DNA from: Archilochus colubris | Taxonomy: Eukaryota; Chordata; Aves; Apodiformes; Trochilidae | DNA length: 64,000 nt | Reading direction: 5' to 3' | NCBI GenBank assembly: GCA_023079485.1 | Contig: CM041083.1 | Span: forward strand, 141,993,052-142,057,051 | Shown: in pieces, positions 10,001 to 24,677 of the stretch | How positions within the stretch are numbered: the first letter of the stretch is position 1 | Layout of the letters: each line of letters starts with the position of its first letter | The notes under the pieces: model-generated | What the model saw: the letters and a program-made list of their open reading frames with translations, nothing else | Told to the model about the DNA's origin: nothing | Databases searched by the model: none | Program-made: the position numbers and the translations under genes

Positions 10001-13000
10001 GAAAAAGCACCTTTCATTTCCTTGCTTTTTGCCCGGGAAGCCACAGGCTGCTGCTTGCTCTACTTGACATTAAAATATCTCCACGCAATATTTTATTCTC
10101 CTGTTTAGAATGATGTTTTATCCATTTATTCCTCTCCTGCCTCTTCCCTAGGCCTCACACTGCCTGAATGTTATAACTGATCTGCTCATTAGTTGTTAAA
10201 GCAATGTCATTTTTTCACAAGGCAAGCCAAAAAGAAGGGGCTCAAAGTTGTCCAGCTCTTGTTCTACCTCTTTTTTTTTCAGAGAGCAAGTTCACCAATT
10301 CCTTTGTCTGATGAAGAGTAAGCGTTAAAGACATCACCTAAGAGAGCTTCACTTTTTTTTTCTTCCATCAAAAGCTTGTTTTCTTGGTGATAGCAAGAAA
10401 GTGGTACCAGAGCTAGAGCTGTTAAAAGGAATGAAGGTAGACACGATTGAAATGGGGCAACAAAATATGGCCTTTGTTCATTCAATGTCACATATGTCTG
10501 CTTCAGGTTTTACCACTTTTGTGGTATGAAAAATATTACTTTTCTCTTCAGTTTTGATTGTATCTCAACTCCATGCAGATATTTTTGGTTATAAGATAGA
10601 ATAATGTAAACCCACATGAATAAATGTAAAGAGTATTAGTATCAGATTGTTTTCACTTGCCTTTTTAAGCAATAATCTGAAATTCTATGAGGAGGGAAGA
10701 TATCAAGAGAGACACATGAAATGGAGTATTAGAACTTAATTTTATGAATCTTAGTTCTGTTTTAGTTTTGCAATACAACGTATCTATACTGAATTCCTAA
10801 GCATATTAAGGGAAGGGGAAAACATATCTCGGAACAGCAGAGCTCATCCAAAATTGTTGCTTCGGTTGTTCTGGCCCTTCTTTGATTTTTTTATTTTTAT
10901 TTTTGCTACTAACACGTTTTGTGCCTTGTTGTGACAGAACTTTATGTGTCATTCCTTCAGACTCAAGAAACCTGAACAGTGTGGAGTAGGACCACATTGG
11001 TACAGGGACAATGATTTTGAAAAGCTGGTTTTGCAGTTCAGGGCAAGATAAATAATACCTTGGCCCTCTCTGTTTGGTGAGTCTTCTGCTTTACAGCCAT
11101 GCACAAACAGATATAATTCTGTTCAGGGATGGTGGCAATGCCTGCACTCACCTTGTGGTTTGGAAATTAATGTACCTTGAGCAGCCATACTATTGAATGC
11201 CCACTTACAGTCCGTGTGATTTTACTGACACTGAAAGTTTTATAGTTAACCACAAGTTATAAGAGTGTGGCTCTGCCTTCATAAAGCTGCAAAGGAGTGA
11301 TGGGGAAGAGAGGACAATTTCTCCAAGGGCCCTACCACTATCCTTGGCCCTAGCAAACCCCCTCTTGAGGAGTCCATACCTGGGATATGGCCATAGGGTC
11401 TGCCACCCATGGAAGCCTGTGGGTGAGGACATCTGTCCCTCAGAACTCTAGTGGGACCACCAACTCTTCCCACAGGTCAGCGAACACAAACCTCAAGACA
11501 GCTATAGGTATTCCTCTCCATTGACCTGCATGATTTGGGCTGGTGACCTACTGCTTTTGTTTATTTATTTTTTTTTTTTAGGTTATAAGATATGCTTATC
11601 CAGCCTCTGTAAGCAAGTGTGCAAATCTAAAGTGGTGCAGTTCAAGAAATTCACTCAGAAATGGCAATTGAAGGACTACTAGCCAACCCTCTTCTGTCTT
11701 TAAGTACCTGAACCCTTCCAAACATACTTAGAAGTGCAGGACTGCACATCCTATTAAGAATCTGCTAAGCTAGCCTGCTGTACTAGTTGGATTTTTAAGG
11801 TATTCTATGAAGATTATAATCCTCTTCTTTCTGGGAGCAACTTTATTACCCTGGGGAAGCAGCTGAGTCAAGATTGTGCCAATATTTCCATCACAGTGTT
11901 AGCTCTCTTTTTTTGAAGTCTTTGTGAAAAAGAAGTCATTTTGTCCCATAATTAAGAACCAAATAACTTCTCATGGCAGCAGATTTTGTTTATGATTTTC
12001 ACACAAATATTTTTGACAGCATTGACATTTCTACAAGCATGACTAACTACACACTTACTCAGTTTCATTTTTCATTTTTTTGGCACTTAAATGTGCTAAA
12101 GATAACATAAGCTAATGAATTCCTAAGTTTGGCAAGCAGTTTACTACATGCCAGGAACTGTTTTCATTTATTTTAAAAGAAAAGTAGGTGGCCAAGATGC
12201 TGAATTTGAAACAGCACCTGCTGAGCTTGCACTGCAGTGACTGTGACAAAGGAGATTCTTGTAGCAGAAGACAATTTCTCAGTAGCTGCTTTCATTCAAG
12301 GTTTTGCTTCCTTTGCAGTGCTGGCATGAATTTAAGGTCTTTGGCTTCCCTATCTGAAAAACAAAGTTCATTACCTACTTCTCAGGAGTACTTTCAGCTT
12401 AAATCATTTGTACTCATGTAATGCTGAGGAAGGAAGGGACCTTATAGCCTAGAAAGGGCAGGTGGGAGCCTGCATATAGCATGGATATGTATGGTGCTCA
12501 CAAGTCTACATATGCATGGCATGAGCCAGCAGCCAACTAAGGACACAAATACTTTTACTCACCTGGAAATTTATTCATATACCTTCCTGCAACACCCATC
12601 CTACTCCTTGTGAATGCCGTGGATTTTCAGGAACTGGGAAGTAAAGGAACTGTTTCCCTAGACTTTTCTGTCCGTGCAGAGTGTGTTTCCCTGGTGGCGA
12701 CATTGCACCTGCAATATGGGTGCTCCAGAGGTGATACCTCCCACATGGTGGCCTCTAAGATACTCATTTGTTGTTTAAGTAGTAAGGAGAGGAGTGGCAT
12801 CTTGGAAACTCTTGTGTGCAAACTGCAGACAAATGCTGATGTTTCTGATGCAGTGCTCTGACAGTTTTAATGGGTGTGCTAGCTGGGTATCACTCACCCC
12901 AGCAACCCTCTCTCACTGTACCCTGGTGCCACCTTTAGCTCTCTCTGCCCCTCCAATATCTTCTGCTTTTTAGTATGCCAGTACCAACACTCCTGCCGAG

Positions 13001-13012
13001 CAGCTGCCTGTT

Positions 13013-13029
13013 TGGCATGACTCATGCCA
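13013..13029. promoter_or_regulatory. Perfect 17-bp palindrome containing an AP-1/TRE core
   Basis: TGGCATGACTCATGCCA is perfectly symmetric about its central C and contains TGACTCA, the AP-1 core, with GC-flanked arms as in Maf-type extended sites. An inverted pair GCTATTT / AAATAGC lies just downstream (about 13,038-13,081). Binding is inferred from the motif only. Confidence 0.4.
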
Positions 13030-15006
13030 GACATTTGGCTATTTTGGACAAATGGGGATATGCTATTTATCCCAAATAGCTGCCTGCCTTGGATAGCACA
13101 TTGTCCTGAATAATGGAAGTACTATAAGATGAAAAATCCTTTAGAATTCTTCTGCCTGCACCCACATATCACAGCAAAGAAACCAGGAAATAACATGCAA
13201 ATAACTATTAATACAGAAGATGACGAGAGATGTACTTTTGAAATGATATCTTGGTTTGACTTGGGGATTGCACCCCCACCAAAGCCAAGGAGAAGACCTT
13301 CAATGGGTGCAAGGTCTGGCTGCCAGCTCCTCCAGATCACTGTGCCCCAAACATGGAGGAGCCTTCAGGAAAGCTATAGGTACCCCACTCGCTTTCCTGG
13401 AGCCACCACTGCTCCCTGGCTCACTGTTGGCAGTCTTGCAATGCAAATGTTTAGGAAAAAAAAATTTAAGCTGTTGATCCAGAGACTGAAAAAAGCAAAT
13501 TTGGATTTGAAAATCTACAGGAGATTTTTCTGCCCAGGGAAACAAAAAAAAAAAACAACCCAGATACTTTGTGTAGAAACTGGGACCTCCTTTGCCCTGT
13601 TTACCTGTGGATGTCATGTACTGTTTCTGAAATCCAAGCATTGAAAGAATTTTCTGTCTTGACACAGACCCTCTGGGGAGAGTTTTTTTGTTTGTTGGTT
13701 TTTTGTTTTGGGTTTTGGTGGGGTTTTTTTGCTTTCCTTATGTTAGGTTTCACTGACTTTTAATGGACTCATTGTAATTTATAGTAGATTGTTGCCTAAA
13801 GATGAATGATGTAGTTTGCTAATGATGGATTTGGTTACAGTGTGTGTGTTGTAGAGTGAGAGATGATTTTATCTTGTTCTGATGGAGGACTCAGGTTACC
13901 AAGAAGTCTTTATAGCTCTTTATCAATCCACCAGTGAAGCCACCAGTTTAAAACATGGGATTTTTCTCCTTTTTCCTCTACATCCCACAGAATTTAAACC
14001 AGCCTTTCAACCTGATTATTTCAGAGCACTGCAGCCCAATCCACCTATTTGTCATCATTTGCATCCATCAAGTTTCCATCGGTTTCAATGTGTGGAGGGG
14101 AGAGTGTTGAGTATGAAAAGAATGTGGGGTCAGGCCCAGCAAGATAGATATATAGGTGGACCCACAGCAGGGCCAGTGCCCTTGGTGAACATAAGGGTGA
14201 GCTGATGATAGGCAGTGGTGGTAGTTAGCAGAGGGAATCAGTAGTGAATGGGAGATTTTCACATGGATTAACCTGCAAGGCTTGTTTTTGGAATCAGTTC
14301 TGCATTCACTTCACTGCCTCATGGACATCCCTTCCCCCTCTCCATTTCACTTGAGTAGTTTTCATTTATTTTGCTTGTATTTGGTGAAATACATTTTACA
14401 TTTCTAACACTCTTTATAATTTTCTGAGATTTAGTATGTTATTTTATGGGTTAAAGAGTGGAGTAATTTTTTTTTTTTGTATTTGGAATCTAACCAGGGA
14501 CTATACCAATTTCTATCAAATTAGACCCATATAATTTGGATATATGTTTATGTAAATAATTTACTACTGTCCACTAACATTATTCTGTCCAGTTGTTTTT
14601 CTTTTGTAAACCCTTTTTTAAAAAAAAACTATTTTAATAAAATTTGTTAACATTTCCAGTTTTTCTTGCAGAGTGGTAGGGAAAAGAAAATCTTTGCCTG
14701 AAAAATCTTTTGAAATTTTAGTCTTAAAATATGAAATTAACAAATGAAAACGTGACATAAAAAGACACTAACTTGGAAAAGTGTGTGAGTTCTGCTGCCA
14801 CAATCATCTGTTTGCCTGTGACAATTAGCAGAAGAGTTCTGCATCTCTTATCACCAGGGTTTTTTTCTGCACAAAGATCACCAACAGGCTAGGCTCAATA
14901 TAGAATTTTCAAATTTTGAGACATTTTATTTTTATAGTAATGGTTATTGCCTTCCTAGCACACGCCCTGTCAGAAGGTTTAAAAAATGTATGTCTTGGTT
15001 CATGCA

Positions 15007-15066
15007 AAAAGAAGGAGGAGGGGTGGGGGGGGGGGGAGAAAAGGAAAGGGGAAAAAAAAAAAAAAA
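15007..15066 (+). repeat. Polypurine tract with a G12 run
   Basis: Sixty bases of almost pure purine, including G12 at 15,025-15,036 and a long A-run. It could form triplex or G-quadruplex structures and is a likely site of length polymorphism. Confidence 0.85.
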
Positions 15067-18000
15067 ACAAAGGTCAAAACTTTTAAAATGTCACTTCTTC
15101 TACAGTTTTGCATAGAAAATACATTGAAGCAGTGGGAGGGCTCCTTGCCCATAGAAACAGGCTGTAAGAAAAGAATGTTATCCTGCTGCTGTAGTTTCCA
15201 CTTTCACTGGCAGCTGCGGGCTGAGCAGAAAAGCACTGTGGGAGCCTATTGTTACCCCAGCTGGGTAATAGTTTTCTTATTTTACAGTCAGCAACAGAGG
15301 GGGGTTGGGGTGTCTCAGCAAAGTGCCTGAAAATGTAACTCCTGCAAACAGATCACTTTCTCCTTCGCTATGAGAAAGAAGGATCCATAAATCTTTTATT
15401 TCATCTGGTTCCTCTAGCAAGGTAATTAACTACTTCAGACAAAAGATGGACTTATTTTCCAAACAAATTTACACCGCGTGGAAATGGTGCTCTGGAGGCT
15501 GTGAAATCCCAGAGCCCTAATGGAACACTTGATAATATTCATCTCTTTTTCTTTGTATGAAATTTGAGTGCTGAAGAGCAGATTTTGCAGAGTAAATCTC
15601 TGGAGTAAATCTATATGGATGATAACCCAAATTTTCACCAGAACAAAGTTTTGATGGGGTGAGGAGCACACTTTGCAAAGAATTGTCCTGATAGGGAAAT
15701 TATGAGCACCCTTGCAAATATGATATACAAGATTTCATGCTGAATGGTTATAGCTAATAACTTTAACTCTTATGAGGCTGTAGATTTTATGTAATGTTGG
15801 TCTGACCAAGCAAGTGCAACTATTTCACTCACCACAGCAACCTAAGTTACTGGAATGGGGGAAGAAATGACAAAACCATTTAGCTCCTGGTATCTTTCAT
15901 TTCCTAACAGCTACAGTTCTCAAGACCAGCTGCAAAAGAAGACAAACCTTGTCAATGGTGGGAAGGCTGACTAGCTGAATGATTTATCACCTCAACTTTT
16001 TCATAGCCTCAGGTCTCACCACAGTTCCTACATGAAGTGCCCAAGAGCACTCCAGCAGTGACACAGAAAGCTGAACCACCACTGGTCAGCTGGACGGGCA
16101 AAGATGCAGGACCCATTTCATGGGCAGGTGTCAGCTGATCAGAGGACTATTTTGGATCTGAAGAATAATCTGTTCACTGGGGTCTTTTCTCATCACAAAG
16201 CACCTTGGATAGAAAGGAGGACCTTCTCCAAAATGGGGTGGGAATTCTTGTAGTTGGGCTCACTAACTAGGATCACATTGAGTCATGCCTGGGACAAACC
16301 TCTCCCTAAAAGTGGTGCAAGGGGTAGGCAAGAGAGATATTTTCATACCTCCAACCCTCTGCAAAGGGCTCTTTCTCCATGTGGCACTCATGCTAGAGGA
16401 ATGAATGGTTCATTCCCAGGCTTCACTTTAATCATGTAGCTTCTGGTTCTGGTGAAGTCACAGCATCACTGGCTTCATGCTGCTGAGCCTTCACTGCTGT
16501 TTGCTTTTTTTGGATCATGGCTTACTTGGCTGTTTTTTTCCACCCCTTCTGACCACAGGGCAGACAGAGCTGCAGTTTCTCTCCCCTCTCTCCCCCTTTC
16601 TTACTTCCCTCATGCTATTGCTCCTTCATCCATGACACTTGGTCACCCACTCATCCAACTAACCTGGCTGTCTGGGTCCATGGGATGAAACGCAGAGGCA
16701 CAAGTGATACAGAAATAAGATCTGATGCTCTGCTTGGTTTTGTTTGCCTTCAGTTCATGCATCTGTTATTTGGGGTTGGTGGAGACTCTTGTCCCTTGCT
16801 CTGCTGAAGAGCCTCCTAGGAAGCACTGAGAGTGTATGAAGCTGGCAGTCTCTGCATCAAGGGAAGATGATGGTCTCCTTGGTGGGAGGCCCAAGATCAG
16901 GGATCCCTAGAGATGGCCTTGCCCTGCCATGAGGCAGAGCTCAAAGCTTCAGGAAATATGTGGCTGTGCTAAATTCACATACATTCCCCCTGGTCCCCAT
17001 CACTGTGCTGGGCTGCAGACCTCTTACTCTCCAAAAGGAGCACCCCCTGGCTGCCTATACAGAATGTGTGCCCAGCACATATCCCTGGATTCCCCAGCTG
17101 AGGTTCATATATAGTCTGTTGGTTGTGGGGGAAGGAGAGGGCTGAGGCTTTAAAAGGAAGAGGAGAAAAAATCCACACATTTTTCAGGATTATCTTGGAT
17201 AAACACAAGGGTTATGTCAGGAAAGATTGCTTTGTTCTGAGTTCCTCAATTTCAATATTTGCTCTGTAGATATTTTCAAGGGAAAGAACAAGCTTAGACC
17301 AATGACAGTAACATTAACAGCATGAACGTGTTACAGCTGTCAGTATGGAGCCTTAGATTAAGCTGTGACTTGAACTTCTTTTACAGGCCAAAGTTCAAGA
17401 CCAATTATTAAGCAAGTATGGCTTGAGGAAAGTTAAATATTCATTACAGAGAGGTTAGGCCAGAACCAAACAGGTCTTGTTGCAGACCGAAAGGATGGAC
17501 TTCCAAATCCTCATTCTGTATTTTGTACTGAAGATATTCTTGTCTTTTTCTCCACAAACTCCTGATTCAGTTCTAAGCCTTCCTGACCAACAACAACACT
17601 GTGGAATACCATACATGACTTGACTTTTACATCAGCCAGGCTTTACCTATGTCAACCCCAGGAAACAGAAGATCAAGGCAGATTGGTAAGGAGAACTATG
17701 AGCTTTTCTTACTTGAGATACCTAGACCAGCTTTCCTACACAAAATCTCCATCAAGTATGAAAGAGAAGTTCATTGCTGGGAGCTTATATATGTGAGCAT
17801 CTGTTTGGTCTTACGGGTAATGAATCATGCACTGCTGGAAAGAAACTTAGAGCACCTACCCAAAAAGAAGCTTGGAAAACTCTTTTTTATCAACAATCAC
17901 ATTTTAATGTCCAATTTATGTAAAGCCCATGAATCCTCCACAACAACATTCATTTAACCCTCTTCTGAACATTTGGAACTTCATTGTAAGACTGCAAACC

Positions 18001-18231
18001 TGGAGTGTGACATAAGAATCATGTATCAGGTCAGGCCCTTTAGTGAAAATATGCACGGTCATTGTCATAAAATAGTTTGCTATCCTGCTATGGTTTGTGG
18101 GGTTTAAGGCAAGCTGGTTCCTTACTCTAAGAACATTTCTGTATAAATAGATGAGAAGTTCAGGATTCTTGTGCATTAAATATTCTTGCAGTGCTTCAGG
18201 TTTCAGTGCATCTTTGACTTCATCAATGGGG

Positions 18232-18282
18232 GTGAACTCACTAGTGAAGTGAACTCAATAGTGAAGGAAGTGAACTCACTAC
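18232..18282. repeat. Imperfect tandem repeat, three units of 13-21 bp
   Basis: Units start GTGAACTCACTAGTGAA, then GTGAACTCAATAGTGAAGGAA, then a partial GTGAACTCACTAC. It is a small minisatellite-like expansion with no known function. Confidence 0.8.
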
Positions 18283-21134
18283 TTGCAAAGATGGTTGATT
18301 TTCTTGACTGAACAAAAATTTCCAAGTAAAAGAAGGTAGGTAAGTAGGGGAGGTGAAGGAAAGAGAGAAAAAAAGGAAATTTCTTGTTTCATCACTTCTG
18401 GAAACAGCGTTAAATACACAATATAAATACACAGATGCATTCACAGGTGTACACACTCACAATTTTCCATTTGTATAATTAATTTAAATTTAAACTTTCT
18501 CTACAGATAATTAAAGCCTGGTTCTGCTCCTTAGAGGAAGTGAAGGATTAATTAGAAATGCCACCATCCTAACTGAACATCTGCTTTTACCCCTTGGGTA
18601 CATGAACCATTCCTGCAGACCAGCAGACTGGCACATGCAGTCAGTGCTACTGATCTCTGGGGCAGAGTTTACAGATCCCTTAGTGCTCTCTGCTCTGCTT
18701 CCACAGAAGACACAAGACTCCTACAAGAGGATGCTCATGGTCTATGACTCAGTCTACCTGGCCTTGTGGTGTGCTGATGCCACGAGCTAAGCAGAAGTGG
18801 TGTCACTACAGTTAACAAAAGATGAAGATGGAGCTGAAGAGGCTTTCTAAGGCTCTGGGTATGTTATCTCAGGCTTGGCATCACAACACCTTGGTCATGC
18901 CATTTAGGGTTAGGATGTGGAAAGAGCTTGCTTGCATCTGACTGCAAAATGTCCTGTAGCCATTCCCTGCACAGACAAAACCACGGTGAAGAAACAGGTG
19001 TTGGAGCCCTTTGGCTAAGGCCACAAAGGATGTCAGCAGTAGAAAAAGGATTGGAGCTGGCATCCCTGTGTCCTGTAACAATCATTCATCTCCTAAGCCC
19101 ACTGCCTGGTAGGGCTTTACTAAGGATAAGCAAAATTAAAGTGTAGGTAAAACTGCATTTCTTTCCTCTGCTGCCACCCCTCTGTAAGCAGAGTCAATGG
19201 TTATCTGTGCCTGGGAGGACATGGGAAGGTTGTGTAGAGCTATCAATTTATTTTTTTTCAAGTTTGTAAGAAACTGCCAAACACATTACAAAATTCAGCA
19301 TCATCCAAAGAAGGACCAGCTTCCACTGAGGATTTTTGAAACTGTTCTCTACTCAGACTACCTTAATAGTAAATGGTGCCTTCATGGGGAGCAGACCTCC
19401 TTTTATCTGTGCTCAGCCATCAAGATGATGGCTTCAGCAATCTAGATGCCTCCTCTAAACCCAGGAGAGCAACAGGGACCATCTATTTTGGACACCAATC
19501 TGAAGATGGGGTTAGATTGCCCTCCAGAATTATAGAAAGAACCTAGGCAAGTATTTCAGTCTAGATAGCAAACTTTCAGACAGCTTAAATTTGTTATGGA
19601 AAATTATGTGTTGGAAAATACACTAGAAATTATATAGGATTAATATTTCACTACTTTTTTTTAAATATGGTTATATGACACCCTGACCCTCAGCATAAAA
19701 GTACTATGCAAATAGATGAAAACCTGGCTTCTGACTTCTGAGCTTGCTCAGAAATCTTTCACGGACTTGGTCTTTGTGGGAGCCCAGTGGTTCAAGCAGA
19801 ATTCACTATCAGCCCCACCTATAAAAAAGATATGCTTGCTTATGTTTTTATTATTCTTCAGGTTATTAATCTTCAAAATTAAGTGAAAAGACTCAATAAA
19901 ATTTATTAAGAACTTCCTTTAATCCAGTTTTGATTTTCAAGGTGAATTGCAATGTAACTATGAAGTTGTATATGTACAAGATATATGTCTGTACCCCTTT
20001 TGAAAATCTATGAAATGTTGTCATCTTACAGAAGGTCTATTCAGTTTGATAAAGTTTTCTGTGTGCATAAAGCAGAAAATCAGTAGAAAACAGAAATGTT
20101 GTGTCTGAGTTGCACATCTTCTACCACAATGTATGTTCATTTTGCTTACAGGTTTTATTTTAAACTGATAAAATTTTCCACTATGATTTCATGTTAGGTA
20201 TTATACCTAATCCACTTCATATCTATAAAATCTATATCTATTGCTACCACAATTCTTTTATCCTTTAACTGTAAGCAATTTCTCTTAAATTACAGGAAAC
20301 TTTATTAATTCTATAGCAAGTCATGTGGAAACCTTTAATCCAAATGGGGGGTCAGAGCTTCGTTGTGATAGTATTTAAAGAAGAATCTTGTATTTTACAA
20401 GTTCAGAGCATTTTGTGCCATTGGAAGAGCTGGATAGACCCAGTGGTCTCTCAGCAGAGTATTAGCTCTATGTAGAAATTTTGCTGAAAATCAGACTCCG
20501 AAACTGAGCAGTCCCCTTGAACAGAGTTCACATGTTACTGATTACATAGTAGGACAGACATAACCAGAGATCTACAAATATTTTGTGAATTTTTCCCTTT
20601 TCCACATTCCTCATGGGCAAAAGCCATCACTGAAGTACATCTTTAAAATGATTCAGGGAAGCTGCTCCTTAGACCTGTCTTCTTTTCTCCATTGTCTACA
20701 ACAGGAGCCTTGGGTGAAGAGCTGCAGATGTTTGGGCTTGGTTAGATGAATACAGAGCACACACTCTGAGTAAGATGCTCCCAAGAACCTTCCAGAAAGC
20801 TTGAAAAGACCTTAACCCCTTGACGAGAAGTTGGATATGATTTTAGGATGTATTGAAGTGAGTCTGTTCAGAAAGAGGCTTTGATAGAAACATGTGAACT
20901 GCAGTATTTTCCTCTTCTATTTTGTCCTAAATATGCCTTCTATTAACCATTCATGTGTCCAAGAGAAATAATCTGGTTTTCTTCTTAAATTTGAATGGAT
21001 TTCATGTACCTCCAGAACTAGTATAAGAACTTTACCTTTTTCCTCTTTGCTCACATACTGACATGTAGTTCATACTAACTTCTACTACCTGCTGTTCTTT
21101 CAGGAATGCTTGCTTTTTTTTTGCTTTTTTTTTT

Positions 21135-21148
21135 TGTGTGTGTGTGTG
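21135..21148. repeat. (TG)7 microsatellite after a T-run
   Basis: A short dinucleotide repeat directly after T-rich sequence. Confidence 0.85.
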
Positions 21149-24100
21149 GCAGGGTGTGCAACAGCTCTACTATGTTATTTTCACAAATGGAAAATGATGG
21201 AAAATCTTTCTTTAAAAAAAAAACAAAACAGTAGTGATGTTAAAAATAATCAGAGCTCTGGGATCTGGAAAAAAATTTATGGGACTCAGATGCCTAAATA
21301 GAAATATTTAGTACTACTTTAAGTATGCAGGGTATCTCTTTAGTTGCCTCCATCTGCCACCACTGGGGAATTTAGGTATCTCAGAGGCTTTCTAATGTGC
21401 CTGCCAATATCTGACACTGGTCTCTAAAATGGTTGACCAAAAACTAGGAGAAATACCTTTAAACTACACTATGGGCTTATGCTTAGAACAGTTTTACCTT
21501 TTCTTTCTAGTTTCTTTTGTTGAAACTTGTCATCGCACCTCTTTTAATATCTACTTTTCTGTTTTCATTATTGTTCTGTGTAAGTGAAATCCCATCTTCA
21601 ATATAAATACAGCATTGTTTTGCCTCAGATATTTGTCAGAAGGACTTGAAAAAAAACTGGCAAAAGATGTAACTCCTGAACACCACTCACATGTAGAGCT
21701 CCAGATGTGTGTATTCTTTTACTGAGGAAAAGCTTCTCTTGAGATAACTTTTTCTGCTGATGTGCTTTTGTCTGAAGGACACCTGTTTGCAGACTTGTGT
21801 TTAGAGAACTGATAGGAAAAAGATCAGAGCCTAAATCCTTGTAAGCTGAGTCATAGAACTCCAACACTCAGTGGAGGAAGATCCTGTTCACAGGAATGAT
21901 GAGGAAAGGTCATCAATGTGTCTTTTCTAATGGCTACACTTAGAAGAGAAGTAGGTACCACCTTTAGTACTTTTATAAGGAACATGCCTCACCATGAGAG
22001 GACTTGAGACAACAAGGCATCTTAGCTGCAGACTGCAATAAGTTCCCAAAGTTTTGCAGATGTATGCTTTCTGGTGGTCCTGCTGGATAACCATTGGCAG
22101 GGCCTTGTCCAGCAGGCTCATTCTTTGGCACTGGCTCTTACCTCTTCTGTGTAAAGGCCTGCAGGTTAGATAGATTCTTCTTAAAAGCCCATATACCCAA
22201 AATCATTGCACCATCTAACTTTTAGACACTATTTATTCTTTCTTTACATACCTCTACTGTAGAGGGGGAGTATACTATGAATAGACTGAAATCACCACAT
22301 TATTTTATACAGATATGTAATGATTGACGCACAGAGTAGATTTTATAGTCCTGATACTCCTTTGATGACTACTAACCTGAGCAACTAAAACCCCTCAAGC
22401 AGTTCCAGTTGTCATCAAAGATCGGATTCAGGATTGTACAAACTAAAGGTGATGAAAGTGTTGTATGAGATTTCTCTGTAAAAAACCACGTCTTTCATTC
22501 AAGTAATTTCCTGGCAATACCCCTGTGAACGGCAGTGAGAATTTTGTGTGAGCAAGAATTGGTTGAAGATAGCAAATCCAGATCTACACCCTGGGCATCT
22601 CTACGATGCAGGTAGGAAATCAAGGCATTTTCTTGCCTTTGTTTTACATGAAAAATTTCTGCTCTGATCTCTTCTTGTTGTTGGAATATTGCTGAAAGGG
22701 AGAATTTGCCCCTTTGTGGAATGGATGGATGGCTTTGCTCAGGCAGTTCTTGTGTGCAGAAGGCACAGGCCTCACAAGAACAGCTGAGGTCTGGTACAGC
22801 CACTGTGCCACCTGCCTCTTGTTCAAGCCCCTGATGGTGCAGACCTACTTCTAGGAGCAATTTTGCTGAGGCTGCTTCTTTAGAGTCACATCCTCCCACA
22901 CCTCCCTCTATTTCCCTGGCTTTGGGATGTGTCAGGGCAGAAGGCATACTTCTGATGACTGTGCTTCCTGAGAAAGGATGAAGCCAGGGAACATTGCTTG
23001 GCCTCCTGCCTCCAGGCTGTTTCCAGAGGGAATCCGGGAGGTTTTTTGGGGAAGCTGGAAGCACATCACAGCTTCTGCCTGCTCTGTACACCAACACAGA
23101 TCAATACAGATCTTCCTTGCTTCCTTGTAGTTGGTACAAATACTCACCCATGTCAGAGAGCTTTGCAAACCCTTTCCAGCACAGAGATGTGTCTGTAAGA
23201 GTTTCGTGGGCCTTACAGTTCTCTGTGTAATACAACACTGACTGACATAAATCTCACTTTTCATTCTATTTTTCCATACGTGGAAAAACTCATTCAACTT
23301 TTGCAAAATATTGCCTCAAAATACAATGTAAGGTGCACAACACTTTCCCTGTGGCTGCTTCATTTTATGCTTTTGTGGAACTCAGAAACCAGAAAAGTGA
23401 TCCTCAGGCAGAAGCTTGAAAAAGACTTTGTGTGTTAGTAAAGGCAAAGATGCAGTAAAACAAGGCAGGAGTGGAGGGAACAAGAAAAGCTGGCTAAGAA
23501 GCTCCTTCTCCTCTGCGAAGTTAACAATGACTGAATAGTAAATTGTTTTTTAATAAGTTTTGTATTCTCCTGGGATATGGTTAAAGGGTTAATTTAACGC
23601 TTGACCCATTAAAACCATTGAGTGCAGTGAGAACCTTGTAAGGCTGATCAGATGATTATTTCTGGAAGATAAGTGGTTGAAAACCGAGCCTTGGTAGTTC
23701 AGGTAATCAAGGGAAATCGGCATAAAAGAGAAGATGCGGCTGAGTAAAGACAGAACGGCTACCTGAGATTCTATTACTTGTCGTCTTTCAAGCATAATAA
23801 TGAGATTATAGTAACCCTAAACTGGCTGAAAACAGAAATCTGGCTATCTGTCAAGTTCATTGTGCTGAGTTTTACAACACTCCAGATCTGGTTCCTCTGA
23901 ACCTACAATAATTATACCAGGAAGACAGGCTCAAAGAAACCCTTTTCAACCTTGGACCTTTGTCAGGTTTTGGCTTATGACCAGGGTACTATTGTTTATG
24001 TCATGGGAAAATAAAAAAACACAAAAAACACCCCCCAAAAAAAATCTAGAAAAAATATTGTTAATGTTTATTATTATTATTTTTGCATCGTGCCAGTCTT

Positions 24101-24677
24101 AAAAAAATACTGACACAGGTATTTTTCTCACTCCAGCTGTGATACTGCCTTGTGATTTTCTCAATGAACTTGTGACTTAGCCACAAGCCTCTTGCTCTCT
24201 GTGGTTGTTCTACTCAGAGCCTTTTACTGTAAACATTTTTCACACCTTTAATTGACACACACCCTCACATCACACACATGTGGGGCACTGATGCTACTTA
24301 TCAAAAAAATAAAAAGTGACATGAGATATAGAAACAAGGAGTCCATTACGTTAACCTCAAATGTACACGTTTCCACCCTGGAATGGTCTAAAATTCAGAT
24401 TGTTTCTGTGTGTAGGGACATGTCAAAAACCTGAGATATGAGATGTTGTTTTGAGATGGCAGCTATAATGTTGCAGGTCAGGAAAATTTTAGGCACTTTT
24501 GAAGTCCAGCTGACTTCAGCTCTGTTGGGTGCATCATTGCTCCTGTTCAGTGGGAGGATCTACCTTCCCTTCTGTCTTGAGTCATGCTTGTATAAATGCT
24601 TTCCCAGGCTGATGTAAAAATGGGCTGCTAGGATGAAGAGATGTTTGTGCTCATGAGTCACTGCAGACTGTGAAGAG

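Larger units (their letters stand above)
5884..15006. other. Long intergenic or intronic stretch, no gene recognised
   Basis: About 9 kb of CpG-poor sequence. Inside it are an A22 tract (7,045-7,066), a T-run near 10,270, a G/T-rich low-complexity patch (13,681-13,732) and a perfect 17-bp palindrome around an AP-1 core (13,013-13,029). The longest ORFs (171 codons at 9,529-10,044 minus and 13,129-13,644 plus) overlap ORFs on the opposite strand and show no recognisable domain. I saw no CR1, LTR or DNA-transposon match. Confidence 0.6.
15067..24677. other. Long intergenic or intronic stretch, no gene recognised
   Basis: About 9.6 kb of AT-rich sequence. It includes a short imperfect tandem repeat at 18,232-18,282 and a (TG)7 microsatellite at 21,135-21,148. 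The 200-codon minus ORF at 22,495-23,097 has no recognisable motif and overlaps ORFs in other frames. I saw no transposon family here. Confidence 0.6.

Noticed and set aside
9529..10067. Overlapping 171-, 102- and 93-codon ORFs on both strands
   Set aside because: Mutual overlap in three frames on two strands points to a locally stop-poor stretch, not a gene.
12422..12450. 'ggaaggaagggaccttatag', like the CR1 3' region
   Set aside because: The match ends after about 15 bases and no collinear CR1 words follow on either side.
22495..23097. 200-codon minus-strand ORF
   Set aside because: No recognised motif, overlapping ORFs in other frames, and no splice or promoter context. ORFs this long can occur by chance in 64 kb.
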